Assembly (NCBI GenBank): GCA_963930645.1
Contig: OZ005650.1
Location: 68,190,018-68,254,017 of the forward strand
Origin: Salticus scenicus
Taxonomy: Eukaryota > Arthropoda > Arachnida > Araneae > Salticidae
Length of the DNA stretch: 64,000 bases
Reading direction: 5' to 3'
Shown here: positions 10,534 to 22,780 of the stretch, in pieces
Layout of the letters: the number at the start of each line of letters is the position of its first letter
Numbering within the stretch: position 1 is the stretch's first letter
Translations under genes and position numbers: made by a program
The notes under the pieces: generated by a model
The model's database searches: none
What the model was told of the DNA's origin: nothing
Seen by the model: only the letters and a program-made list of their open reading frames with translations

Positions 10534-10697
10534 AATTTTAGCGGAAAAATATATTAGGAAAAGTAATTTTATGACTCAATTTAAATATTACAAACTTTAT
10601 AATTGATTATAAGTTTTAAAAAATTATTTTTTAAATACTATAATATGATGCAATACCTAAAATTGCTATGTTATATACTATAGAAGGTTACTTTCAA
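10534..10697 (+). repeat. Diverged direct copy of arm segment 4951-5085
   Basis: The segment begins TTTTAGCGG, continues AAAATATATTAGGAAAAG and ends near ATACTATAGAAGGTTA. It matches 4951-5085 in order and strand at roughly 85-90 percent by eye, with about 20 extra bases near 10575. It therefore occurs upstream and downstream of the polymerase gene in the same orientation, and inverted in the left arm (about 1684-1818). It may mark the element's right boundary. Confidence 0.75.
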
Positions 10698-11839
10698 GCT
10701 TGTATCATACGAATAGGTAGTCGTGAATGGGAATGTTGCGTTCCATTAGCATATCATCACATTACAACATCAGCATATCAGCACATCGCAACATCACCAC
10801 ATCCTACCTCCCCACCTCTTGGCGCAGAACGCACATTCTCTCACTACTCTTGATACAAGGTATTCCCACTTTCATTACTTTCTATACCTTCACTCGCAGT
10901 TATTAAGCAAATTTAATGCATTTCTGTAAAAATGTTTGTTTTGCACTTGGAAAAATAAAAAAATAAATAAATAGATTTTCAAAACAATCTGTAGAATTTT
11001 AATCTTCTTGCTATTAATTTGATTTGATATCAAACATCAGCTTAAAAATAACAACTTCATAAACAGCTAATCGTACACTTTTTACGATTCCATGTGCTGC
11101 TATTCATTTTTTCAAACGGTAATGGATTAAAGAAGGATTTTTTTTTTTTTTTTTCATAATAACTGGTTATTTAACTTGTCATTTAAAACGCATAAGACTA
11201 TGAAAATGCGCATCAACAAATTTTCAATCATATCGAATATTTTTAAGGCCCTTTAAATCAATTACAGTTAATCAACCTTGGTTTAATTTATTTCATCAGA
11301 AATATGTATGTTAGTTTCTTTATGATTATTGCAGCGTAGTATTTTAGAATTTAACTAGTAAAAATATCCCTTTTAGACCAATATTTATTCGAATTATTTT
11401 TTATACTTTTACATAAATTACTCGTACCACATGCAAGATACTTAATAAGGAATTTTCTAATAAAACTAAATACCTGATCGACACATATTAATTTCAATGA
11501 ATTCTAAAACTATTTATGGAAATGAGAACGCAGGCAGATTGATACACCATTCTACAGACAAACAAAAGTTATTAATTCTTTTCAATTTTATTTGAAAATT
11601 TTAAAAACGCATAACTGATAACTCAACAGAAATGCACTTCGATCAAATTCCACTCATATTCAGGATATTACAGCGAAATTTTCAGGATGTTTTAGAAAAT
11701 ATTCGTCATAGAACGCAATATATCCTAATTCTTTCGTAAATCCTTGTATAAAATCTAGTCGTATTTTTATACTATTTTCAATAAAGAACATGCCATAATC
11801 AGCTGAATAATAATGTATCAGTATATCAGATTAAACTTA
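10698..11839. other. Gene-free AT-rich DNA
   Basis: Begins with a short run of CATCACATTACAACATCA-like imperfect repeats (10755-10800), then unremarkable AT-rich sequence with a T tract near 11140. No coding frame, RNA gene or clear repeat was recognised. Confidence 0.5.
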
Positions 11840-12994
11840 TTCTAAAAATAATCAAGGAAAGGAAAGAGTAGACAGACAGATGAACCGAAATCTTAAATGC
11901 TGTTCAGTTTTCTTGGAAAGTGTTAAAAAAGATAGAGCGTTAATTGTGTTGAATAATACTTGCGCTGTGCGATCCCAGATATGTGTTTGTGTGTGTTTAT
12001 TTAGCAATACACAAGCCATTATTTTTTTTATTTATCAACATTTCCCAGCAAAGTTGACAAGCTTATATGATACCAGTTTTTCTATCTCTTGATCTGCTTC
12101 TTCGCGCTTTAATTTTATAAATATTTTTAACATACTCCAAAACCTATATATATATGTATATATTTCAATTTAACTATGTCTTGCTCTTGACTGAAAATGG
12201 TATAAATAGCACTAGTGCTTTAGATGCGGTGATGCCTGAAAAGAACACTGATATATTATGGTCTACCAGAGATATTTCAGTAAAACTTATTTTATTATAT
12301 TTTTATACAGCGTAAAACATAAGAAAACATATATTACATACATACGTTCACTTATATTACATAATTTATGTAATTCATATGCCTAAATACATGCTTTGTA
12401 TAAAATGTGGCGTGATTAGCATAATATTCACTTTGCGACAAATAAAATATTAAGGTGCATTGGGGGATATATGTGAGAATTTCTGAGTTCATATTTAGTT
12501 CTTTTATGCTTTTCAACAATCTAACAAAATCAAAAAGCGTTTGTGATTTGGGTTTGTTTGTCTATCTGTATTTTTGCTCATTTATTCAGTAAATAATTTT
12601 AGAATATTATATTTTTGATATGTTGTTCAGGTTTACTTTGGCTCTATTTTTATTGAGAATAATAAAAATAGTACTGTTTTATGCACAGAAACTCAGAAAA
12701 CAATTCCGACACATTAGGATCTATGGGAGGTCTTTCCTTAAAGCATATTTTAAAAGTTGTATATTTTGCACAAAATAACAGAATTAGCATACATTATTCT
12801 GCTGTAAAATGAAGTGTTTCCTGTAGAATATGATTAGCAAAATTAATAAGTTTATAGGGCTTTACAATCGTTTTCAGATACATTATGAGATATAAGTCGA
12901 AATTGCGCATGTAAACTTTCAGTGTTGTAAAGGTTTTTTCGCCCTTTCTTTTTTCTTTGGTATTGTATGTAGAACGTATGGAAACTTTAAACAA
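11840..12994. repeat. Old diverged copies of the CAGGGACAC tandem-repeat family
   Basis: Phrases such as TGATTAGCATAATATT, TTTGTCTATCTGTAT, GGGAGGTCTTTCC and GAATATGATTAGCA are shared in diverged form with the arrays at 16433-17370 and 23397-26620. The first part (11850-11960) seems to be in the opposite orientation. No gene was recognised. Confidence 0.4.
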
Positions 12995-15427
12995 TATACA
13001 AGCTTATAAAAAAATAATGATCCACTTCATGCTTTCCCTTTCGTAATAATAATAATAATAATAATAATAGTAATAATAATAATAAAGGTATAAAGCAAGC
13101 TTTTATGAGATTTCTTTCTCCGTAATTAAAAACACTATACAGTTTAAGGCATCATCATTGATGTAAATTTCACTTCAGATTGAACGATATAACGGACAAA
13201 GTGTACTTGGAAAGAGTTTTCTAATTTATACGAACTGCAAAACTTTTCTCTTTTATTAATTAATAAATTGGTAAAACATGTGTGATTGCTGCAATAATTG
13301 AATAAAATTATTATTATTGTTTTCAAATTACATAATACAATAGTTCTGTTTCATACCGTTTAAACAGATTTTTCTATTAACCCATTATTTGCCAAACTAA
13401 TTTTCAAATTTTTTCTTAATTAGTGAGTTTTATAAGTTTTAGTAAAAACTATTTAAGAATTATAACAAATTTCAAGAAATTAAGCATACTACCGCAGATC
13501 GTCTTATTTCTGGGACAGTGGCAGAATACATTATCTAAAACTATATTTCCATTATCACATTGTCTAAAACTATTAAAAAAAAAAAAAGTAACGTCCCAAA
13601 AAAAGTAATAAAAACAAAACACAACAGCAAGAATAAATATAAATTTCTAAATATTCCATATGAATTTAAAATATTCAGTCTGGAACAAATAAAAAAGCTA
13701 ACAATTTTATTGTGTTTCTTTCTTTATGATTATAGTTTTTCTATGCAATTTTTATTAATTTTCATTAACAGTTTTCTTTCATAAAAATAACAGTGCGTGT
13801 AATTCATTTAAGCAAACGAATTAAACAGGCATTTAGTATTTTAACTACGATCAATTTAAAAAAAAAAATTATTAAAAATTTTTGAAAAAAAAAATACATA
13901 GACTGAAAATAAATTAATTCCGTTTTAATAATAAAATTAAAATAATAATAGTGTGTTTTGTTAAATCTCGCCAAACGCCAAATCGCTATCGCCAAACTTC
14001 CTCTAGGTTGCCAGCCTATGTTGCGAGCCAAAGTGCAAAGTCAATGGCATAGGCATATGGCAATTGGCAATGAGTGTTTAACATCACATCACCCGACACG
14101 TTGAAAAAAGAGAACTACAGAACACAGATAAGTTTTTCATTTTACATTATATATATACATCAAAATTTAACAATTCTATTAAGTATGTAAAAAATTCTCG
14201 AAAACTGTTTAAATTTAAAGCCAAATTAACCTAATATATATATATATATCAAAATTTTAGAATGTTCCATTTTAGTTCTTTTATTTTTTTCCGTTAATTT
14301 TATATTATTATAGTTTAACGATAAATATATTTGAGTATTAATTTGTAGTAGAGTGATAAGTAAGATACTTCTTAAAAATATTTTTGTGTTTGAGTGCTGA
14401 AATTTAATTTTTAGCATTTAAGCATAAAAATATTTTTAAAACATTAACTTATTAATGAATCCACAAAAAAATTAAAATAATAAAAATAATAAAAATCAGA
14501 TATGTTTAGATGTTATTATTACATTATAGTAATGCAAAATCAAGGGATAATATTAAAAATTAGTTGGCAGGAAGTTCTTAAAAAAAAAGAGTACGTTTCT
14601 GGAATTTAAAATTTTATTTTGTTTTATTTCAGCGCATATAGATTTTTCAGCGCATAGAAAATTTATAATTTCGTAAGTCAATAATTTAAATAAAATTTTC
14701 ATACATATGCATTAAAATATAATATTGTTAAGTATATTAAAATTTCTCGAAATCTATTTAAATTTACAATAGCAATTTTTTTTTAAATTTTAGTCTTTTG
14801 AAAATATTTTAGATGTACCTCTTGACAAATGTTTGTTTTAGTTTTCCATCTGTTGTGCATTATAATAATTTCGAAATAGAATCTACACACGTTTAGGTAA
14901 ATTTATTCATAAGTTAATGTTTTAAAAATATTTTTATATTTAAATGCTGAAACTTGGGAATAAATTTCATCATTCAAAAAAAAATATTTTTTAAATTTTA
15001 TCTATGAATGATTAATTAATAGTCAGAAATATCTAAATTATGTAACTAAACGTTAATAATGCACAATCGATGGAATAAAATAAAACTTTGATAAGAGGAA
15101 TCTTAAAATCTTAACAGTGTCTTTAAATGTTAACAGTGTGTTTTAACAATGTCTTTGTTAAAATATACATTTAAAGTATTAAAAAAACTTTGAAATTAAA
15201 AAAATTATTGTTATTGTCAATTTAAATAGATTTCGAGAAATTGCTTTCTATGTAATAATATTATAATTCAATGCATTTATGTAAAATTGCATAATACTAT
15301 GACAGTAATTTACAAAAACAAACAAACACACACACACACAAAAAAAAAAGAAGAAAAAAGAAAAAAAGAAAGAAAGTAAAGGAAAAGAGAGAAAAAAAAA
15401 TAAATAAAGTACACACGTCACACAATT
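12995..15427. other. Gene-free AT-rich DNA with microsatellites
   Basis: Contains an (AAT)n tract at about 13046-13085, a (TA)n tract near 14233 and a CA/GA-rich stretch at 15330-15410. A slightly G+C richer patch near 13970-14100 (TCGCCAAACG...) shows no frame worth calling. Confidence 0.5.
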
Positions 15428-16133
15428 TTAAGGGAACATACGACCCTTAGAACTTCAAAAAACATCGATTTAATTATAGTCTTTTTTTAAGTAAATCATT
15501 GTTAACTAAGCTTTATTGGGCATGTCTAATTGTTACCTATAAGATTATTATGTATTTTGGAATATAATTTAAATTCTGTGGTGAATTATTTAATAATTTA
15601 TGTGTTAATAATAAATGTTTTTTTTTTTTTTTTTTCACCTTGCACGCAGGATACCTGTAAAACTATTTAATATTTTTTCTTGAAATTTTCACAGATTATG
15701 TAACATATCAGATCCTTCAAACTGAACCTAAATTTGTTCCAGTTTAGGTTAAAAAAAAAAAAAAAAAGTTCAAAGATAATTTATTTTTTAATAAAATCTG
15801 AAGTATCACCTGTATAAAAAAATATGGGGGGGGGGGGATACAAATTTAGATTCAGTTTGAAGGATCTGATATTTTACATAATCTGTGAAAATTTCAAGAA
15901 AAAATATTAAATAGTTTCAGAGATATCTTGCGCGTAAGATGGAAAAAAAAACGCATTTATTATTAACACATAAATTATTAAATAATTCACCACAAAATTT
16001 AAATTATATTCCAAAATACATAATAAACTTATATGTAACAATTAGACATGTTCAATGAAGCGTAGTTAACAATGATTTACTTTAAAAAAGACTGTAATTA
16101 AATCGATGTTCTAAGGGTCGTATGTCCCCTTAA
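15428..16133. mobile_element. 706-bp hairpin (foldback) element flanked by TTAA
   Basis: The two halves are inverted copies of each other over about 300 bp, meeting around 15750-15840. The outer ends read TTAAGGGAACATACGACCCT on the left and the complement, with a one-base difference, on the right. TTAA at 15428-15431 and 16130-16133 acts as the target duplication, as in piggyBac-type insertions. There is no transposase, so it is a non-autonomous MITE-like element. The centre carries poly(A), poly(G) and TTTAGG stretches. Confidence 0.8.
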
Positions 16134-16432
16134 AACGTACAAAGAACGTTCGAAGAACGATTCAAAGAACGTTTTAAAACGTTCAAAGAACGATTTTAAA
16201 ACGTTCAAACAACGTTCAGGACGTTCCAAAAACGTGCACGAAGAACGTTCTGAGAACGTGTCTATAGAAACAATGGTTATGTTTACACGTGTGCAGAACG
16301 TGTTTTGTACCGTACTATTCGACGTCTTCAAGATGGACAAATAGACGTCTATAAAACGTTCAAACTGAACGTTCATAGAACGTGTTAGTAGAACTATTTT
16401 TAAACGTTCAGAGAACGTCTCCGTGCTGCTTG
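16134..16432. repeat. AACGTTC-rich repeat ending in GTGCTGCTTGGG
   Basis: The heptamer AACGTTC or close variants recur every 10-30 bp. The right end GTGCTGCTTGGG (16421-16432) is the complement of the terminus at 17371, so this is one end of a second copy of that element family. Its other end was not found upstream; it is either interrupted by the neighbouring TTAA hairpin or truncated. The frames here are artefacts of the repeat. Confidence 0.65.
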
Positions 16433-17370
16433 GGTTGTGTTCTGTGGGAGGTATTTCTACAAACCATATTTTCATACCTTTACTGCAGACATATCTTAAT
16501 GAAATTGAAATATGTTATTCAAGTTCACTATCGGAAGTTCCCTATTGAAAATGGAGTTTATACCTCTACTGGTTTGTGTACAGGGACACCCGAAAGTATT
16601 TCAAAGCATTGTGTTCTATGAGAGGTATTTCTATAAATCATATTTTCATACCTTTACTGTAGACATATCTTAATAAAATTGAAATATGTTATTCAAGTTC
16701 ACTGTTGGACGTTCCCTATTGAAAATGGAGTTTGTTCCTCTACTGGTTTGTGTACAGGGACACCCGAAAGTATTTCAAAGCATTGTGTTCTATGAGAGGT
16801 ATTTCTATAAATCATATTTTAATACCTTCACTGTAGACATATCTTAATGAAATTGAAATATGTTATTCACGTTCACTATTGGATGTTCCCTGTATAAAAT
16901 GGAGGCAATACCACCATCGGGTTATACACAGGGACACTCAAAAGTATTCCAAAGCATTGCGTTCTGTGAAAGATATTTCTATAAATCAAATTTTAATAAC
17001 TTCAGTATCTACGAAATTTTAGGAAATTGAAATATGTTATTTATATGCGAAAAAGAATGCTTTGCATAGAATATAGCATGATTAGCATTATATTTACAGG
17101 GTGGCACAAAAATATCCAGTTATATTAAGAGCTATTAATAAAAAAAATTGCTAGATATGTACTTTCGTTTACGTTAAGCGTTTTTAACACTTTCTAACAT
17201 TTTTAACACTTTCCAACAAGGTTGAAAAGTGTTTATGACTTCGGTTTGTCCGTCTGTCTGTCCGCTCTCTAACTCCCGTAATTATATATGGAATTTTTTG
17301 AAACTGATATATGTTATTCAAGTTCACTATCAGACATTCCTTATTGAAAATGGAGTTTATTCCTCTACTA
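16433..17370 (+). repeat. Tandem repeat of about 170 bp (CAGGGACAC family), left block
   Basis: CAGGGACAC recurs at 16581, 16755 and 16925, each followed by CCGAAAGTATTTCAAAGCAT or a near variant. A longer subunit with TTTTTAACACTTTCTAACA and CTGTCTGTC follows. The block resumes at 23397, so it was split by the insertion at 17371-23396. Confidence 0.75.
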
Positions 17371-17760
17371 CCCAAGCAGCACCGAAACGTTCTCTGAACG
17401 TTCAAAAATAGTTCTGCAGGCACGTTCTAAGAACGTTCCCTTTGAACGTGTTATAGACGTCTATTTGTCCATCTTGAAGACGTACAATAGTACGGTTCAG
17501 GGAACGTTCAATGAACGTGTAGCTATCACCATCGGTGTTATAGAAGCGTCCAGAGAACGTTCTATGTATACGGTCTCAGAACGTTCTAAACGTTTTTAGA
17601 ACGTTTTCAAAACGTTATACACATTTTCAGAACGTTCTAGAAAACGTACTGTAAACGTTCTAAAATAGTGTAGAAACGTTCTGAAAACGTTCTATACACA
17701 CGTTCTCACAACGTTATGTAAACAATTTTTGAACGTTCTTTGAACGTGCTAAAAATGTAT
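17371..17760. repeat. Left subterminal AACGTTC cluster
   Basis: Dense AACGTT/GAACGTTC motifs, many palindromic, spaced 15-30 bp. Clustered short subterminal repeats near the ends of a transposon are typical transposase-binding arrays. Confidence 0.7.
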
Positions 17761-17784
17761 TTTATGTATAATAAAATGGAAGAA

Positions 17785-17959
17785 CTCGCAACAATTGTTT
17801 CGGGTCGAAAGAAGACACGAACCTTCGTCAGACGAACATACTGGGCACGAGTGCTGCAAATACAAGAGCTACGTTGCAGATTTTTTGCAGCACTCGTGCC
17901 TACTTTGTTCGGTTGATGAAGGGTTGTGTCTTTTCTCGACCCGGAACAATTGCTTCGAG
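17785..17959. repeat. Short hairpin element, 76-bp arms
   Basis: 17785-17860 and 17884-17959 are inverted copies (CTCGCAACAATTGTTTCGGG with its complement), matching at roughly 80 percent around a 23-bp loop. A diverged half-copy lies at about 56960-57040, so it is a dispersed family. A C/T-rich tract follows (17990-18090), and the 106-codon frame across it is not a gene. Confidence 0.7.
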
Positions 17960-18352
17960 TTCTTGAATTTTATAGAGTCTGTTATTTACTTATTTTTTCT
18001 TTTCTTTTTTTTTTTCCTTTCTTTTTTATCTTTTCTTTTCTTTTTTTCTTTTTGTGTAGTTTTTCTTTTATCTTTTTATTATATTTTTTTTTCATATATA
18101 ATTGTCTTGGTATAATAAAATTTTACATAGATGCATTGAAATATGGTATAACAAAAGATCAAGTATTTTGAATATTCCAGATAAATATTTGAATTCAAAA
18201 ACAAATAAAAAAATAAATTCAAGTTCTGGAATATTTTGAAAAATTTTAAGATAATATGCCCCCTGGAAATTAATTATTATTCCCTCCTAGATTTTGCATC
18301 ATTATAATTTAACAATGGAATATAACCATATTTGGAAATTAATTTTAATAAG

Positions 18353-18790
18353 TTAACGGCCCTCTTCACTTACCGTCGCCGGTAGCCCGAGCCAATGTTA
18401 TTCTATGGGAAAATTTTCTTTACAAATAACTTATTAACTAATACATAATTTTAAATTCTGTTTTCACATTCAGAAAATTTCCAACTGTTAAATTGACGGA
18501 CCTTTTTTGAAAAAATATTTTTTTTAATTTTTAATATTTTATTTTGAAATTGCAAAATGAAAAAAATTCACATATTGAAAATTCGTATTTTGCAGCTTCG
18601 AAGTAAAATATAAAAAATTAAAAAAATAATTTTTTTTAAATGGTCCGTCCATTGAACAGCTGGGAATTTTCATAATGTGAAAACAGAATTTAAAAATATG
18701 TATTACTTAATAAGTTATTTGCAAAGAAAAAATTCCCATTGAATAACATTAGTTCGGCTTCCAGCGGCGGTTAGTGAAGACGGCCCTTAA
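18353..18790. mobile_element. TTAA-flanked MITE, copy 1
   Basis: TTAA at 18353-18356 and 18787-18790 brackets inverted ends that read (C/G)GGCCCTCTTCACT inward, followed by the CCGTCGCCGG region. Inner inverted stretches include CTGTTTTCACATTC and GGTCCGTC. A second copy lies at 57630-58075. There is no coding capacity. Confidence 0.8.
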
Positions 18791-21640
18791 GCAAAAAATT
18801 TAAAAATATTTATGTCTAAATTTTGGAACTTACTGCAAACTTTTAGCATTCAAACACAAAAGTATTTTATTAATTTTTAAATTATCAATGAAATCTCAAA
18901 TTAATGCCCAGATATGTTACGTATTCTATTTTTAAACTATAATAATGCACAATCAATGAAAAACAAAAAATAAAAATTAGTTAAAACAAGTACACAAGTG
19001 TACAAAATTTAAACAATAAACTGTTTTCTCGTTTTCTATTTTTTTTCCACATAATTCTTAAACAAATAAACACATAAGTATAAAATTTGGATAGTAGGTT
19101 TTTTAAAATACCATAAATCGAATTTTATATAACTTTAGCATAAGTAATAATTGTTAAACTAAATATCAGTAAATTTTTCTCAAAAGTAAACATTGAAAAA
19201 ATGAAAAATTTCAGCAATTTTAGAAATGCGTTTGATTAAAACCGTATATTTCTTCATGTCGTCAATTTTTTTTTTCTTCTTTTTTCTTCATTTTATCGCG
19301 TGTGAATATATATTTTTTTTTTTTTAATTTTACATAGAAATATGAAAATCGTATAAGGCGTTCATTATTAAATTATTTATCGACGTTTTTATTATTCTGG
19401 TGATGATCACAGTTTATACAAATTAGCAATTATTATTATTATTATTATTATTTTCAAAAATTCCGTTATTAAAGTAAAAGAAAAGTGAACATAGAAAGTA
19501 AAACGAGGATTTTGTTTAGCATTTGAGGAATGTGCGTCTTCGCTTGTCTATAATGAATCATTAACACAATTTTTCATTAAGTTTTCTTTGCTAAAATTGT
19601 TGAAATTTTTAATTTTTTCCAAAGCTTACTTTAGAGAAAAATGAATAATTATTAGTTTAAAATTATTACTTATTCTAAAGTTATGTAAAATTCGATTAAT
19701 GATATGATAACGAACATGATATCCAAATTTTATGTCCATGTGTTTATTTGTTTAAAAGTTATGCATAAAAGAAGAAAATGGGAAAGCAGGTTTGTTTCTT
19801 TAATTTTGAACAGCGGTGTATTTTAAATACGTTTAAAAATATAAAAAATAAAAATTATTATTATTATTTTGTTTTTTTATTTAAATAGATTACGTGAAAT
19901 TTACTTAATATTGTCATATTTCAAATCATGCGTATGCGAAATTTATTTAAATTATTGATTTTGAGTTTATAAATTTTACATACACATGCAGTGAAATATA
20001 AGAGTATAAAATGTGGTGAAACATTTTGAAAAATAAATAATTAACTAAAAGTTTATTCTGTAAACAAATAAATAAATAAAAATAAAATAAATAAACTTCA
20101 AAATTTAAAATATTCAGCAATATTAAGATTCACCTTAGTAACTATTTCTTTTTTAATACTTCTCCCTGCTTTTACATTTCTACAGTGTAATGTAAAATGT
20201 AATGTCAAATCATGCATGATCAAATCCTTTATATATTTCTTTAACGTGGATCAGTTGCAATTAATTTTTGCAGAAACGATATAGTAGTGCAATTATTGAA
20301 ATACGCAAGCATAAAAAATAATATTTAAAAATGAACAATATTTAAGCATGCGGACTCAACTCAATGAACTAGTAAGAAAAAATTACGAAATTTGACTGCT
20401 TACATTATTTTATGGAAAACTGTATTTTTAAAAATTGCTTCTTCAATCTTTATAAGCATCATTTTAAGCATAGAAATACTTTAAAGATTATACAGAATAT
20501 GAATAATTGTCATAAATTGACTAAAAATCATAAACATAAAAATATAATCAAAATAAGAATTATTATTATTATTATTATTTTTAACAAAATATTATACCAA
20601 AATAAATAAAAAGTCATTACCAACATCGCGACAAAAATTTAAAAGGAATCATGAAAATCCTGTACTATAACTGTACTGCCTGCGAAAATATGAAACTGGC
20701 TCTTCAACAATGAATTTTATTTTGAAACCTTTCTTTGAATGATCTTAGTCTCACTATTGCACTTATTAATTTGGTACTAATAATAATTTGGTTTCTTGTA
20801 AATTAAAATTTTAATCAGATGGGGAATTCGATATAACATATATGAGTTTCATTTTAATAAACTAAATTTTTAAGACTTCAATGCATATGCAAAATTTTAC
20901 AAAAGAGAAAAACTTATCTGTAAGAGCTCGTATCCAAATGCGAATAACTTAAGAAATGAATACAAAATCAAAATACACTGAGTAAGCAGGCAGAAGCTGT
21001 GGACTTTGGATTGCATACGAATACGAACTTCCGGTGTAACGGAACGGCAGATGGCCGTTTACTGGTGGGAAAAATTTCTGTTCATTAAGCAAAACACGAT
21101 TTATTCAATAACACCCGTTTTTAATACAGAATTTTCATACTATTCAAAACTTAAACTTTTTAAAAATTGGTATATTGAAGCATTCATAAAACTTTCTTCT
21201 ATATTTTCCTGCACAGGTGGATGCCGTAAATATTATTTGCTAAAATAATCTATCAAAATTATTTTCCATGGCAAAGGTATAAGATTTTCATCTCAAATAA
21301 GTATAACGCTAAATATCCAAAAAATAAATTTTATAGTATTCAAAATATATATCTTAAGAAATGTATTTTACATAATGGAAAATGTAAAAAATCCATAACT
21401 TTGTTTTCAATTATCACAGATTTAGGGTTCACCCTTTCGTTTTAAAAGCATAGACGACCTTTCCCACAAGAATATTGAAAATTTTAAAACAATAGCGAAA
21501 GCACTGTGCTGTACAAATCGCCCATACTTTTTTAAAATTAAATATTACTAATATAAATTTATATATATATATATATATACATATTTAATTTTCCATGGAA
21601 AAGTTAAAAACAATGCTCACTTATGTACATTTATACGAAA
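18791..21640. repeat. AT-rich interior of the 6-kb element with diverged older repeats
   Basis: 19060-19215 is inverted relative to 19590-19790 (ATAAAATTTGGATA and ATGTGTTTATTTGTTT segments). 19200-19790 is related to 30960-31560. 20200-21520 has a diverged counterpart at 27010-27780, in the same order. A (TA)n tract lies at 21561-21580. No gene was seen. Confidence 0.55.
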
Positions 21641-22780
21641 TTTTGCCCTATTCTGCCATATTAAAAATTCTGAAAATAATGATATGACAGCGCCACCTAT
21701 TGAACGATTTATTAACAAATATAATCGCCACCAGTTTAGGTCACAGTCCAAGTAAGCCAAGTTTGAATAAATTACGTTTAATAGTTCGTGAGATACAGCA
21801 TCCATAAAATTTTAAAATTTATTAATTTAATCATATAAAATTAATCAACGCAGGTTCTTATAATTAATATTTTTATATATGAAATTTACATTCTTCACCA
21901 AAAGATGCTGAAATACAGATATCTGGAAAATCGCAGAAAGTAATAGCAGCACCATCCGTCGGTGGATATATACCGAAATTGAAGCAGCACATTTTGACAT
22001 TATATATATATCTCATATACAAGTTTCGATAAATATTCGTATTGTAGAAGATGAGGTATAGCCTTCCCTTAAGCTGAAACGAAACGTAGCAGTGTCACCT
22101 GTCATTTGATATGCACTCAAGTCAATCAGTAAAATTTACGTAATATCTATTTCACGTACCAATTTTAGAGCATTTATAAATCATAGAACATGAGCTATTG
22201 CGTTCCCTTGAATGGAATTAAATTGCAGCATACCAATGCCTCCACTTGTCAGATAAGCACGCAAACTGATTCACCAAAGTTTTATATGATATTAATTTCA
22301 CATACCAAGTTTAGTGTATTTATAATTATTTATATTACAAAAACTGAATTATTACCATTACGTTAACGGGATTAAATTGCAGGAGAGCAGCGCCCCCAGT
22401 TGATCAGTATACGCACATGTATTAAATCAGCGTAGTTTTATATAATATCTGTTTCACATATTAAGTTTGGTGCATTTGTGCACTGTAGAAGCTGAGATAT
22501 AATCTCCCCATAAAAGGGGGAATTTACAGCATAGAAGCGACCCCTATCTGGTGATACACTCCAAAGGCTAATAAGCACCAAAGCTGATATTTAGGTCAAT
22601 ACCTAATTAAATATTCCTGATATTTAGCAAATTAGTTTAACGTCTAACATAAAGTTTGGTTAAATTCCGTCCATTGGTTTGTGAGAATCAGAGTCCACAA
22701 AACTTTGATAACACACACACAAAAAGATAGACAGACTGGCATTTTCAAAGAATGGTTGAATTGTGTTCTGGACATCTCAA
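21641..22780 (+). repeat. Diverged tandem repeat, unit about 150 bp
   Basis: GCAGC(A/G)(C/T)C...CC followed by a variable stretch and TTTCACATACCAAGTTTAGTG recurs near 21945, 22090, 22230, 22390 and 22520. The block ends with TTGGTTTGTGAGAATCAGAG and a CA-rich tail, a wording common at 3' ends of arthropod non-LTR elements. No reverse transcriptase frame remains. Confidence 0.5.

Noticed and set aside
16098..16475. 125-codon minus-strand frame rich in FER/LERF
   Set aside because: Produced by translating the AACGTTC repeat.
17795..18171. Hydrophobic frames of 106 and 81 codons
   Set aside because: Phenylalanine/leucine-rich products of a T/C-rich tract following the hairpin element.
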